From positions 1-22,846 of the forward strand of contig CAZYMF010000064.1 of the NCBI GenBank assembly GCA_964648215.1: 22,846 nt of DNA. The letters are read 5' to 3'. The DNA is from CAZYMF01 sp964648215 (GTDB lineage Bacteria > Desulfobacterota > Binatia > HRBIN30 > JACQVA1). A program made the translations under genes and the position numbers. This document shows, one piece after another, positions 1-6,396 of the stretch (position 1 is the first letter of the stretch; every line of letters begins with the position of its first letter). A model generated the notes under the pieces. The model made no database searches, had not been told where the DNA came from, and worked only from the letters and a program-made list of their open reading frames with translations.

Positions 1-31
1 CCGGTCCGCGAAGCTGAAGGAGATCTCTCCC

Positions 32-493
32 ATGGGTAACTCGGCCGACAAGTCCGGTTTCAGCGAAGACGAGAAGAACGTGCTGGTGAGCGTTCTCGAC
101 GAGATCATCCCGCCGAGCGGCGACGGGAAGTTTCCCGGGGCGGGACAGGCCGGCGTTGGGAGTTACATCGACAAGGCATTGGAAAGCACGCCGGATCTCC
201 GGTCGATGATCGCCCAGGGGCTGGCGGAACTCGACGACCTCGGGCGCGGCCGCGGCGCTGCGGGTTTTTCCGCGCTGCCGCGAGAAACCAAGGTGGATCT
301 GCTCAACCAGCAGGGCTTCGTCCTGCCCCTGACCCTGCACGCCTACGCCGGCTACTACCAGAATCCCCGCGTCGTCGCGGCGCTGGGGTTGGAGCCGCGG
401 CCACCCCACCCCAAAGGCTACGAGATGGAACCGAACGACCTCACGTTGTTGGATCCGGTCCGGCGGCGTCCCAAGCTGTACCGGGAGTGCTGA
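32..493 (+). CDS. Gluconate 2-dehydrogenase subunit 3-like protein
   Basis: This is a 153-residue soluble-looking protein. Seen: an N-terminal helix ending in DEIIPPSGD (about residues 24-32), then GAGQAGVGSYID, and a C-terminal part with YAGYYQNPRVVAALGL followed by PPHPKGYEMEPND. This pattern (an 'I-I-P' loop, 'AGV..YID', and a late YY..P.V..ALG segment) is what I associate with the small subunit 3 family of membrane-linked gluconate 2-dehydrogenases, which partner a GMC-type FAD oxidoreductase. No obvious Sec or Tat signal is present. An AAGGAG-like Shine-Dalgarno sequence lies about nine bases before the ATG. Only 31 bases of upstream sequence are visible, so a GMC oxidoreductase partner could lie just outside the window. 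The gene converges on the sulfatase-like gene, with 47 bases between the stops. The family call rests on pattern memory; the substrate is unknown. Confidence 0.6.
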   Translation: MGNSADKSGFSEDEKNVLVSVLDEIIPPSGDGKFPGAGQAGVGSYIDKALESTPDLRSMIAQGLAELDDLGRGRGAAGFSALPRETKVDLLNQQGFVLPLTLHAYAGYYQNPRVVAALGLEPRPPHPKGYEMEPNDLTLLDPVRRRPKLYREC

Positions 494-540
494 CCGGGCT
501 GCGCCCTGGGCTTTCCCCGATCGCGCCCGGGCCGATCGGC

Positions 541-2064
541 CTAGTAGCCGAGAGCTCTCATGTGCTCGAGCGTTGCGGCGTCCAACGTTCTGACCGCCTC
601 TGGCGCCGAAGCGGGTTGAGCGCCCTGGAAGCTCTCCAGCTCCCGCGCGCAGCGATGGGCGACCTGCTCGTCGCCGGCGATCAGGTTGGTGTGTTCCCCG
701 GGGTCGTTGGCCAGGTTGTAGAGCTCGTTCTTCCCGTCGCTTGATCGGATGTATTTGTAGGGGTTCGCGTAGAAGGCCGTGCGAATGCGGTTGAACCGGG
801 CGCCGAACTTCGGATTCCGCAGATCGCGCAACCGCGTGTAGTAGTTCTCGGCCAGCACCGGGTGATTTCCGGGTCGGTAGGGGAAGGCCCCTCGCACGCG
901 TTGCCTCACCGGTAGCGGCGGGGTGTCGAGAATGAGCCGGGGCAGATCCACGGACGAGATCACCCGCTCGTCCACGGCCCCCGCCCTCTGGTGGGGCAGC
1001 TTGATGATCAGCGGCACGCGGAGGGCCTGCTCGTAGACGTCCTTGGAGTGCTCGACGAGACGATGCTCCCCGAAATACTCGCCGTGGTCGGAGGTCAAGA
1101 CGATCATCGTGTCGTCGAACAGACCGTGCTGCCTCAGGAAATCGAACAGCTGGCCGATGCTGTGGTCGACGTTGGCGATGGCCGTGTCGTATTGATCGAT
1201 GACGGCTTGCACGAGGGACTTCGGCGCCGGTCCGGCTGCGCCCAATACGTGATCGTAGAGCAGGTCGAGAAGCTGGTCCGGTGTCTTGTCGGTCGGGGCC
1301 GAAAAGCGGCCGCCGCCCGACGGAGAGACGTTGTACGGCCGGTGTGTATCGATGTAGTTGACGAACAGAAAGAACGGCTTCGTCTCGTTCGCTCGCAGCC
1401 ATTCGAAAACGAGCGAATTCAGGCGAGACCCGTACTCCCTCTTCACCGTATAGGTCTCGAAGCCCTGGTCCATCCCGAACTGCTTCGACAGGTACACGGA
1501 ATTGGCGACGAAGGCGGCGGTTCGATAACCGGCGGCGCGGAACGTTTCGGCGAGGGTGAGGTAGCTCGACGACAGGGGCGCGACGTTGTCCTTGGCGTCG
1601 CTCGGCACCACGACCGTGTGGACGCCATGCTGGAACGGGAACAGCCCGGTGAAGATCGACGCGTGCGTCGGAGCGGTCCAGGGGGCTGTCGCGTAGGCGC
1701 GGACCACGCGCGTGCTCATTCGCGCGAAGGCGTCGATTCGAGGCGACGTGTGTCGTCCGTATCCATAACACTCGAGATGGTCGGCGCGCAGCGTGTCTAC
1801 CGTGATCAATAGAACCCCTGGCGGCGCCGCGCGCGATTCAGGCGTCGGGCCGAGCAGGAGAATGGCTAGAAGCAGGAGCGCGCAGCGCACGCGGGCGACG
1901 CGTGCGCCCGACCGCGCGGCCGTACCGGCCTGCGGCGCCGCGTCGCGCCACGGGCAGCCCCGACGATCGAACGACCCGCGGCCGTTCACCCGGCGGCTCC
2001 CAGTGCGATCGGCCGTGAGGGTACGCAGCATCGCGGCCAGGATGGCCCTCCTCCCCAACATCAT
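541..2064 (-). CDS. Sulfatase-fold (alkaline phosphatase superfamily) exported hydrolase
   Basis: The protein is about 507 aa and belongs to the sulfatase/alkaline-phosphatase superfamily. Seen: the first metal-binding motif ITVDTLRADHL (about residues 87-97), the active-site loop WTAPTHASIFTG (129-140), and the second metal motif TSDHGEYFGEH followed by EHSKDVYEQALRVPLI. Family sulfatases carry C/S-x-P-x-R at the loop; here it reads T-A-P-T-H, so the residue normally converted to formylglycine is Thr130 and the Arg is His134. A classical sulfatase is therefore doubtful; a phospho-transferase or phosphatase-like role is possible. A hydrophobic segment (CALLLLAILLLG, 61-72) followed by SRAA looks like a signal peptide, but it sits unusually far from the ATG chosen here. 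I chose that ATG because GGAGGG lies directly upstream (2065-2070; the adjacent ATG at 2061 is equally possible). An alternative GTG at 1890 would put the signal peptide at the N-terminus. The gene is monocistronic in this view. Confidence 0.82.
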   Translation of the reverse strand: MMLGRRAILAAMLRTLTADRTGSRRVNGRGSFDRRGCPWRDAAPQAGTAARSGARVARVRCALLLLAILLLGPTPESRAAPPGVLLITVDTLRADHLECYGYGRHTSPRIDAFARMSTRVVRAYATAPWTAPTHASIFTGLFPFQHGVHTVVVPSDAKDNVAPLSSSYLTLAETFRAAGYRTAAFVANSVYLSKQFGMDQGFETYTVKREYGSRLNSLVFEWLRANETKPFFLFVNYIDTHRPYNVSPSGGGRFSAPTDKTPDQLLDLLYDHVLGAAGPAPKSLVQAVIDQYDTAIANVDHSIGQLFDFLRQHGLFDDTMIVLTSDHGEYFGEHRLVEHSKDVYEQALRVPLIIKLPHQRAGAVDERVISSVDLPRLILDTPPLPVRQRVRGAFPYRPGNHPVLAENYYTRLRDLRNPKFGARFNRIRTAFYANPYKYIRSSDGKNELYNLANDPGEHTNLIAGDEQVAHRCARELESFQGAQPASAPEAVRTLDAATLEHMRALGY

Positions 2065-2195
2065 CCCTCCCGCCTTCAGTCTGCGCGTTGCCCTCAAGGT
2101 GATCCTCTTGTACCGTGTGGCCTGCGTTAAAAGCAACGATGGAAGATGCCCTTTGCCGCTCGGGCGGTGAACGAGCGAGGAGATCCTCGCGCACC

Positions 2196-2456
2196 TCGAC
2201 GCAGAACCGGGCACTGGAGGCGATTCTCTCCTGGTACAAGAATGTGCTGGAGCGCGAACCGGAGGTCGACAAGGTGCTGCGAGCGAAACGACGGCAGCGG
2301 CTGCCGATAGTGCTCACACGAACGGAGTTCGAAGCGCTGCTGGCCCGGCTTGACGGTGTTCGATGGATCATGACAATGATCCTGCACGGTTTGGGCTCCG
2401 CTCGATGGAATGTTTGCGTCTTGTGCGTTGAGGACATCGGGAGCTTCATCCTGCGT
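2196..2456 (+). pseudogene. Integron-integrase-type tyrosine recombinase remnant
   Basis: This is an internal fragment of a tyrosine recombinase. Seen: STQNRALEAILSWYKNVL, then VLRAKRRQRLPIVLTRTEFEALLARL, WIMTMILHG and finally VEDIG. This order matches the stretch of IntI-type integrases that normally reads like STQNQAL..LLFLY...L, RAKRP.RLPVVLT..EV..LL, W.M..LLYG.GLRLMECLRLRVKDID. The GLRSMECLRL part, which holds the first catalytic Arg, is present only in the neighbouring frame (about 2394-2424), so one single-base change before it and a compensating one after it have scrambled about ten codons. Nothing follows that looks like the HxxR box or the catalytic Tyr, and the N-terminal domain is missing or frame-broken before 2196. 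It cannot be an active recombinase. It lies just upstream of three short low-GC genes in the same orientation. Confidence 0.72.
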
Positions 2457-2498
2457 CTCCAGTCCGACGCCGAATTGTAGTTCTACGCATGAAGTCGT

Positions 2499-2783
2499 AT
2501 GACAGTACGAAACTTGACAGACTTTCAGATTCGCTGTGGGCTCAGGTTGTCCGGCGCCCTGCGGCAAATCGGCGGGTCCATCTCGGGACGGATGCTCAAC
2601 GGGCAGGGCGAGCCGTATGTCTCGGGTGGCGTGTCCGACTCGGATTTGGAGTTCTGGATTTATGAGGACGGAGCCGACTTCAAGAGTTCGCGGGGTTCCA
2701 AGGTTTTCGAGGAGCTGGATTTCGGCTCGCTCGACGACCTTGCGGAAGCATTCATAGCATCCGTACTGGAGGCTGTGCAGTGA
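2499..2783 (+). CDS. Hypothetical protein (94 aa), first of a three-gene row
   Basis: I do not recognise this 94-residue protein. It is acidic towards the C-terminus (EDGADFKSSRG, FEELDFGSLDDLAEAF), with no signal peptide, membrane segment or cysteine motif. The ATG is the only reasonable start, because an in-frame TGA lies two codons before it; the ribosome site is weak. Its stop overlaps the GTG of the next gene (GTGA at 2780-2783), a layout typical of translational coupling, which supports it being a real gene. Base composition is lower in G+C than the rest of the window (about 53% in the line 2641-2700 by hand count), like its two followers. It begins 18 bases after the stop of the frame that contains the recombinase remnant, so it probably arrived with that element. 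Confidence 0.6.
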   Translation: MTVRNLTDFQIRCGLRLSGALRQIGGSISGRMLNGQGEPYVSGGVSDSDLEFWIYEDGADFKSSRGSKVFEELDFGSLDDLAEAFIASVLEAVQ

Positions 2784-3166
2784 AAGAGGTGCAGAACCAT
2801 TCGCAGAATCCGTTGATTCATCTGATGGTCCTGCTGCGCAACGTAAATCTCCATGCGAGGGCAAGCCGAACGGCAACCCAGAAGATGACTGTCATTTCTA
2901 ACCTCGGTGGTGAGCCGCACGGCTACACATACGAGGCCGTAGTGCTGGAGGTGTTCGATGCGGCCAACCTCCTGGATCGTTGGGCGAGTGGCTACGACTG
3001 CGCCGAGATAGAAAGGGTGCTCTCGTGGCTGTTCGAAAAGCAATTGATGTTCGGTGTGGCTGACATCTTTCACAAAGGTGTCGAGGCATATTGTCACGAG
3101 ATTCTCGCTTGCTGCGCCGAACCACGCCCTGCATGCGCCGCGCGGAAGAGCGCCGCGCACGCATGA
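2780..3166 (+). CDS. Hypothetical protein (128 aa), coupled to upstream gene
   Basis: This is an unrecognised 128-residue, probably helical cytoplasmic protein. The GTG start is well supported: GGAGG at 2768-2772 lies seven bases ahead, and the start overlaps the previous stop. The body (NPLIHLMVLLRNVNLHA..., then YEAVVLEVFDAANLLDRWASGYDCAEIERVLSWLFEKQLMFGVADIFHKGVEAYCHEILACC) looks like a compact alpha-helical fold. The last 18 residues or so (RPACAARKSAAHA) are low complexity and are encoded by the strong hairpin at 3132-3165, so the natural C-terminus may once have been different. No known domain comes to mind. The next gene can start at the very next base. Confidence 0.6.
   Translation: MKEVQNHSQNPLIHLMVLLRNVNLHARASRTATQKMTVISNLGGEPHGYTYEAVVLEVFDAANLLDRWASGYDCAEIERVLSWLFEKQLMFGVADIFHKGVEAYCHEILACCAEPRPACAARKSAAHA
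3132..3165. other. Strong interrupted hairpin at the 3' end of the 128-aa gene
   Basis: CATGCG (3132-3137) pairs with CGCATG (3160-3165), and inside it GCGCGG (3140-3145) pairs with CCGCGC (3153-3158) around a seven-base loop; the two stems are separated by CC on one side and A on the other. A further CCACG (3122-3126)/CGTGG (3178-3182) pair could extend the structure. It spans the stop codon and the possible GTG of the next gene. It could be a translational or transcript-stability element, or the scar of a recombination site. I do not see canonical attC core boxes around it, and no T-run follows to make it a terminator. Confidence 0.45.
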
Positions 3167-3826
3167 GTGCCAAGTCACGTGGATCCGATGGCTCATTGCT
3201 TCACGGTCACCATCAGGAACAAAAAGACGGGCGAAGCGCAGTCGGTGTCTCGAGAATTCCTGGATGACGAATGGGCGCGCTTGATTCGGTTCAGAGACAA
3301 CGCATCCCGCCTATTGGCCACGGGGTTATTTCAGCGACAAGCCCTTCCGAGTTACGCGTTCCGTTGGGACCGGGAATTCGGCGTTTCGCATCTCACTGTC
3401 CTGCCTAGCGACGACGACGCTGATGCTTTTCTGCACCGCATGCGTCGATTCATCCTGAAGCGGGAGCCAATCTTCTTCAAGGCGGTCTGCAACATCATCA
3501 GTCGTCGCGTTGATCTCCCCATGTGCACCGAGGCGATCGACAAGCAGAAGGACCGATTTGCCTGCAAGCGGCTCGGCTTCTCTATTCAGGCAGGTCCTTT
3601 GGTCCTTACGTCTGACGCCGCACTCGAGAAGTGGTTGTATGCTTGCGAGTACCACGAGGACGATGACAAGCCGCAAGATCTCGCCGCGCTATACGAGATC
3701 TTTCCGAAGCCGGCGGCGCGCGCACTGTTCCTGACTTCGCTACTGGAGAAAGCCGCTGCGGTAGCTACCGTGGCGAGTCTTATCGACGCAATCGAAGAGC
3801 GCAAAGGCGCGATTCGTGATCTATGA
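3167..3826 (+). CDS. Hypothetical protein (up to 219 aa), third of the row
   Basis: I do not recognise this protein. Seen: an N-terminal beta-rich start (MAHCFTVTIRNKKTGEAQSVS), a central segment with paired Asp residues (LPSDDDADAFLHRMRRF), a segment with three Cys spread over about 30 residues but no spaced metal motif, and a charged alpha-helical C-terminus (ALFLTSLLEKAAAVATVASLIDAIEERKGAIRDL). There is no signal peptide or membrane helix. The start is uncertain: GTG at 3167 directly abuts the previous stop, while ATG at 3188 gives a cleaner N-terminus (212 aa); neither has a strong ribosome site. Sampled G+C is about 50% (3421-3480), below the window average, matching the two genes before it. 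The three genes may be one transferred cassette-like unit of unknown function. Confidence 0.55.
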   Translation: MPSHVDPMAHCFTVTIRNKKTGEAQSVSREFLDDEWARLIRFRDNASRLLATGLFQRQALPSYAFRWDREFGVSHLTVLPSDDDADAFLHRMRRFILKREPIFFKAVCNIISRRVDLPMCTEAIDKQKDRFACKRLGFSIQAGPLVLTSDAALEKWLYACEYHEDDDKPQDLAALYEIFPKPAARALFLTSLLEKAAAVATVASLIDAIEERKGAIRDL

Positions 3827-3952
3827 GGGCGCGAAATGCCATGAGCGTACCGTTGAGGCATAAGCCACGCCTGGAGCTGACTCCGCAGCCTCTAGTCCGC
3901 GCTGCCCGCGGCTCTGGCGCACGGCGTTAAGAGGCGCAGAGGGAGGAGAGAG

Positions 3953-4765
3953 ATGTCTGCCGACAAGAACAGAACCAGTGGTCCCCTGATCATCGAACGC
4001 GAGGGTGCCGTCGCGACCCTGGTGATCAATGATGCTCCGCGAAACCGCATGGGGCTCGAATTCATGGACGCGCTGGAAACCGAGATCGAACGCCTCAAGG
4101 ACGACTCGGGTGTGCGCGCCGTGGTGATCCGCGGCGCCGGGGAAGACAACTTCTCGGTCGGGATGGACCTCAAGCAACTACCCGAGGGCATCGCGCGAAT
4201 GGGCAGCCCCGAAGCCTTGTTCGATCAGCGCTTGCGAGTGCTGAGCGCGGTCGAGAACCTCCCCAAGCCCGTCATCGCCCTTCTCTACGGCTACTGCCTC
4301 GGTGGCGGGCTCGAGCTTCCGCTCGCCTGCCATTTCCGCTTGGCGGCTGCGGAGGGAGCGAAGATCGGATTGCCCGAGCTCGACCTCGGCACCGTGCCCG
4401 CATGGGGCGGCAGCGCGCGCCTGACGCGCTGCGTGGGACGCGATCACGCGCTGGACATGATCCTGCGAGCAAAGAAGATCTCGGGGCCCGAGGCGCTCCG
4501 GATCGGCCTCGTCAATGAAGTGTGGCCGATCGGGGAGCTGTTTCAACGAGCCCAGGATCTGGCGCGCGAGCTGGCCGAGATGCCGGCGGTCGCTGTCGCC
4601 GGAATCCTTCGTTGCGTCGTCGGAGCCGGCGAGAAGCCGCTCGCCGAGGGCATCGCCGAGGAACGTCGCGCGGTGTTGGCGACGATGGGCACCCCGGACC
4701 AACGTGAAGGGATTCAAGCGTTTCTCGAGAAGAGAAAGCCGCGGTTCAATCGGGGATCCGAGTAG
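3953..4765 (+). CDS. Enoyl-CoA hydratase/isomerase (crotonase) family protein
   Basis: This is a 270-residue crotonase-fold protein of normal family length, acting on a coenzyme A thioester in the cytoplasm. Seen: the oxyanion-hole segment FSVGMDL (67-73), the conserved GYCLGGGLELPLACHFR (113-129) with Glu121 at the first catalytic-Glu position, and IGLPELDLGTVPAWGGSARLTR (138-159) with Glu142 at the second. Having both Glu residues favours hydratase chemistry over a bare isomerase or decarboxylase. The C-terminal half carries the usual AL.IGLVNEV motif. The start has an excellent GGGAGGAG site six to twelve bases upstream. No other acyl-CoA genes are adjacent, so the pathway (fatty acid, aromatic or branched-chain degradation) cannot be read from context. 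It lies just beyond the low-GC patch and has the high-GC composition of the main chromosome. Confidence 0.9.
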   Translation: MSADKNRTSGPLIIEREGAVATLVINDAPRNRMGLEFMDALETEIERLKDDSGVRAVVIRGAGEDNFSVGMDLKQLPEGIARMGSPEALFDQRLRVLSAVENLPKPVIALLYGYCLGGGLELPLACHFRLAAAEGAKIGLPELDLGTVPAWGGSARLTRCVGRDHALDMILRAKKISGPEALRIGLVNEVWPIGELFQRAQDLARELAEMPAVAVAGILRCVVGAGEKPLAEGIAEERRAVLATMGTPDQREGIQAFLEKRKPRFNRGSE

Positions 4766-4846
4766 ACACCGGGACGAGGATGCGGCCCAAGGCGCTGCGG
4801 CCGACGCGGCGCGCTCCGAGCGACGCGTGGTACCCTTGTGCTCGCT

Positions 4847-6328
4847 TCAGTAGCGGAGCGTCAGCTCGAGGTAGCCGTAGTCGGCGCCGGTGCCGGCGAA
4901 GTTGCTGCTGACCACACCCTGGCCGAAGGCGTGGCCGTAGTAGGCGTACGCCGAGACCTGCTTCATCAGGGAAACGGTGACCGCCAGATCGACCAGGTGC
5001 GACAGCTCGTGGCGGCCGCCGGAGGGTGAGCCGGCGTAGCCGAAGAACGTATCGCTGGTGGCACCGCCGCCGGCGTACCAGAGATCGGCCGACTCGGTCA
5101 GCCTGAGCCAGTGGTAGTCGACGCGCACGTTCACACGCTGGTGCGGCTGCAGGATCAGCTGGGTGAACAGGTCCTCGGTGTTCATCATGTTGAAGAAGGG
5201 TAGCTGGGCGTAGATGCGCGCCGTCGGCAGGATCTGGAAGAAGGTCTCGTGCGTGTTGTCGTTCGGGTTGTCGTCGCCGGAGGACCGGTTGTAGCCGAGC
5301 CGCAGCCAGGGAGCGGCGGGTAGTTTCGGAAGCTGATAGCCGGTCTCCAACGCGTAGGCCCAGCCGAAGTGATCGAGCGCGCCCCAGTCGCCGCTCTGGA
5401 TGGCGGCCCAGACGAGGCCGTCGACCCGGCCCGGTCCCGCGTCGACGACGGTGAGGCCGTGGGCGCCCCAGGTGTGTACCTCGATGTCGCGGCGGTCGGC
5501 GGATCGCGCCGCTGCCGAGCGGTTGTCGGCCTTCACCGCATCGTCACGATTGTCGCGGTAGTAGAGGTAAAAGACGCGCGCATCGATGGGGACGAAGTCT
5601 TCGAGCTGCTTCAGCGTCACGGCCAGGCCCGCCAGCCAGATATCGAGCTCGCGGTTGGCGCTGACCTCGAAGCCGCCCATCGTCGGCCGTGTTCCCAGCG
5701 CCGTGACGTTGAAGTCGCCGGTGTCGTAGACCAGCTCGGCGCCGTCGAAGCTGCGTGTCACGTGCGTGTAGCCGAACGGTCCGACCAGCCGCTGGCCGAT
5801 GCGGTTGCGCTTGAGCCAGGCCAGGGTGGCGTTGGCCGGGATCGTCTCCAGGCCGTCGCTGTAGTCGAAACGACCGCCGGTGAACGACACGCCCTCGGCA
5901 CCCGGGATGTCCCTGACGGTAAAATAGCCGAGCTTGAGAAAGGTCTCCCCCTGATCGCGCTGGTGGGTGTTGGCGTAGTAGAGCGCCCCCGGTCCAAGGT
6001 TGCCCACCTGCGATGCCGGCGGACTGGCATCGCCCGGCAGGTTGACCAGCCGGGTATCCTGACCGACCACCGTGAACTCCAGGTGCGGCACGTTGAGCCG
6101 CAGGCCGAAGCGCAGCTGGTTGGCGAAGAAGTTGTAGGCATTGGCCCCATCGGGCGCCTTGCCCGGCGCCGGCTCGAACCAGTCGACGAACTCGCCGCGC
6201 AGGCGGTCGCTGAAGATCAGCTTGACGTGGTCCTGCCAGGTGGAATCGGCGGCGCGGGCTGGCGCCGCCCACAGGCTCGTGGCCATCAGCAGGCCGGCCA
6301 CGACCGTCGAAGTCACGATCTTTCGCAT
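4847..6328 (-). CDS. Outer-membrane porin, alginate-export family-like
   Basis: A 493-residue beta-barrel protein. Seen: a textbook Sec signal peptide (MRKIVTSTVVAGLLMATSLWA, cleavage expected after APARA, about residue 26), then TWQDHVKLIFSDRLRGEFVDWF, many alternating hydrophobic/polar strands with WLRLGYNRSSGDDNPNDN-type turns, and a C-terminal YLELTLRY ending in an aromatic residue, as needed for outer-membrane insertion. The overall pattern fits the alginate-export porin family, whose members often accompany respiratory gene clusters and are not limited to alginate. A GGGGG-rich ribosome site precedes the ATG. It follows the 955-aa molybdenum enzyme gene in the same direction after 68 bases, which contain a small hairpin (6362-6368 with 6383-6389), so the two are probably co-transcribed. 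A likely role is passage of the substrate or product of the neighbouring periplasmic enzyme. Substrate specificity is inference. Confidence 0.8.
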   Translation of the reverse strand: MRKIVTSTVVAGLLMATSLWAAPARAADSTWQDHVKLIFSDRLRGEFVDWFEPAPGKAPDGANAYNFFANQLRFGLRLNVPHLEFTVVGQDTRLVNLPGDASPPASQVGNLGPGALYYANTHQRDQGETFLKLGYFTVRDIPGAEGVSFTGGRFDYSDGLETIPANATLAWLKRNRIGQRLVGPFGYTHVTRSFDGAELVYDTGDFNVTALGTRPTMGGFEVSANRELDIWLAGLAVTLKQLEDFVPIDARVFYLYYRDNRDDAVKADNRSAAARSADRRDIEVHTWGAHGLTVVDAGPGRVDGLVWAAIQSGDWGALDHFGWAYALETGYQLPKLPAAPWLRLGYNRSSGDDNPNDNTHETFFQILPTARIYAQLPFFNMMNTEDLFTQLILQPHQRVNVRVDYHWLRLTESADLWYAGGGATSDTFFGYAGSPSGGRHELSHLVDLAVTVSLMKQVSAYAYYGHAFGQGVVSSNFAGTGADYGYLELTLRY

Positions 6329-6396
6329 GGAGAACCCCCTTTTCTCCCGTGCTCGATCGGGCGCGCGACGCCGCGATCCGCATCGCGCGTGCTACG

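Noticed and set aside
3827..3952. Possible attC sites around GTTGAGG (3852) and GTTAAGA (3927)
   Set aside because: Each misses the last pyrimidine of the GTTRRRY core and no matching RYYYAAC box lies at the right distance. A small CCGCG/CGCGG hairpin (3897-3911) has no T-run, so I call neither an attC nor a terminator.
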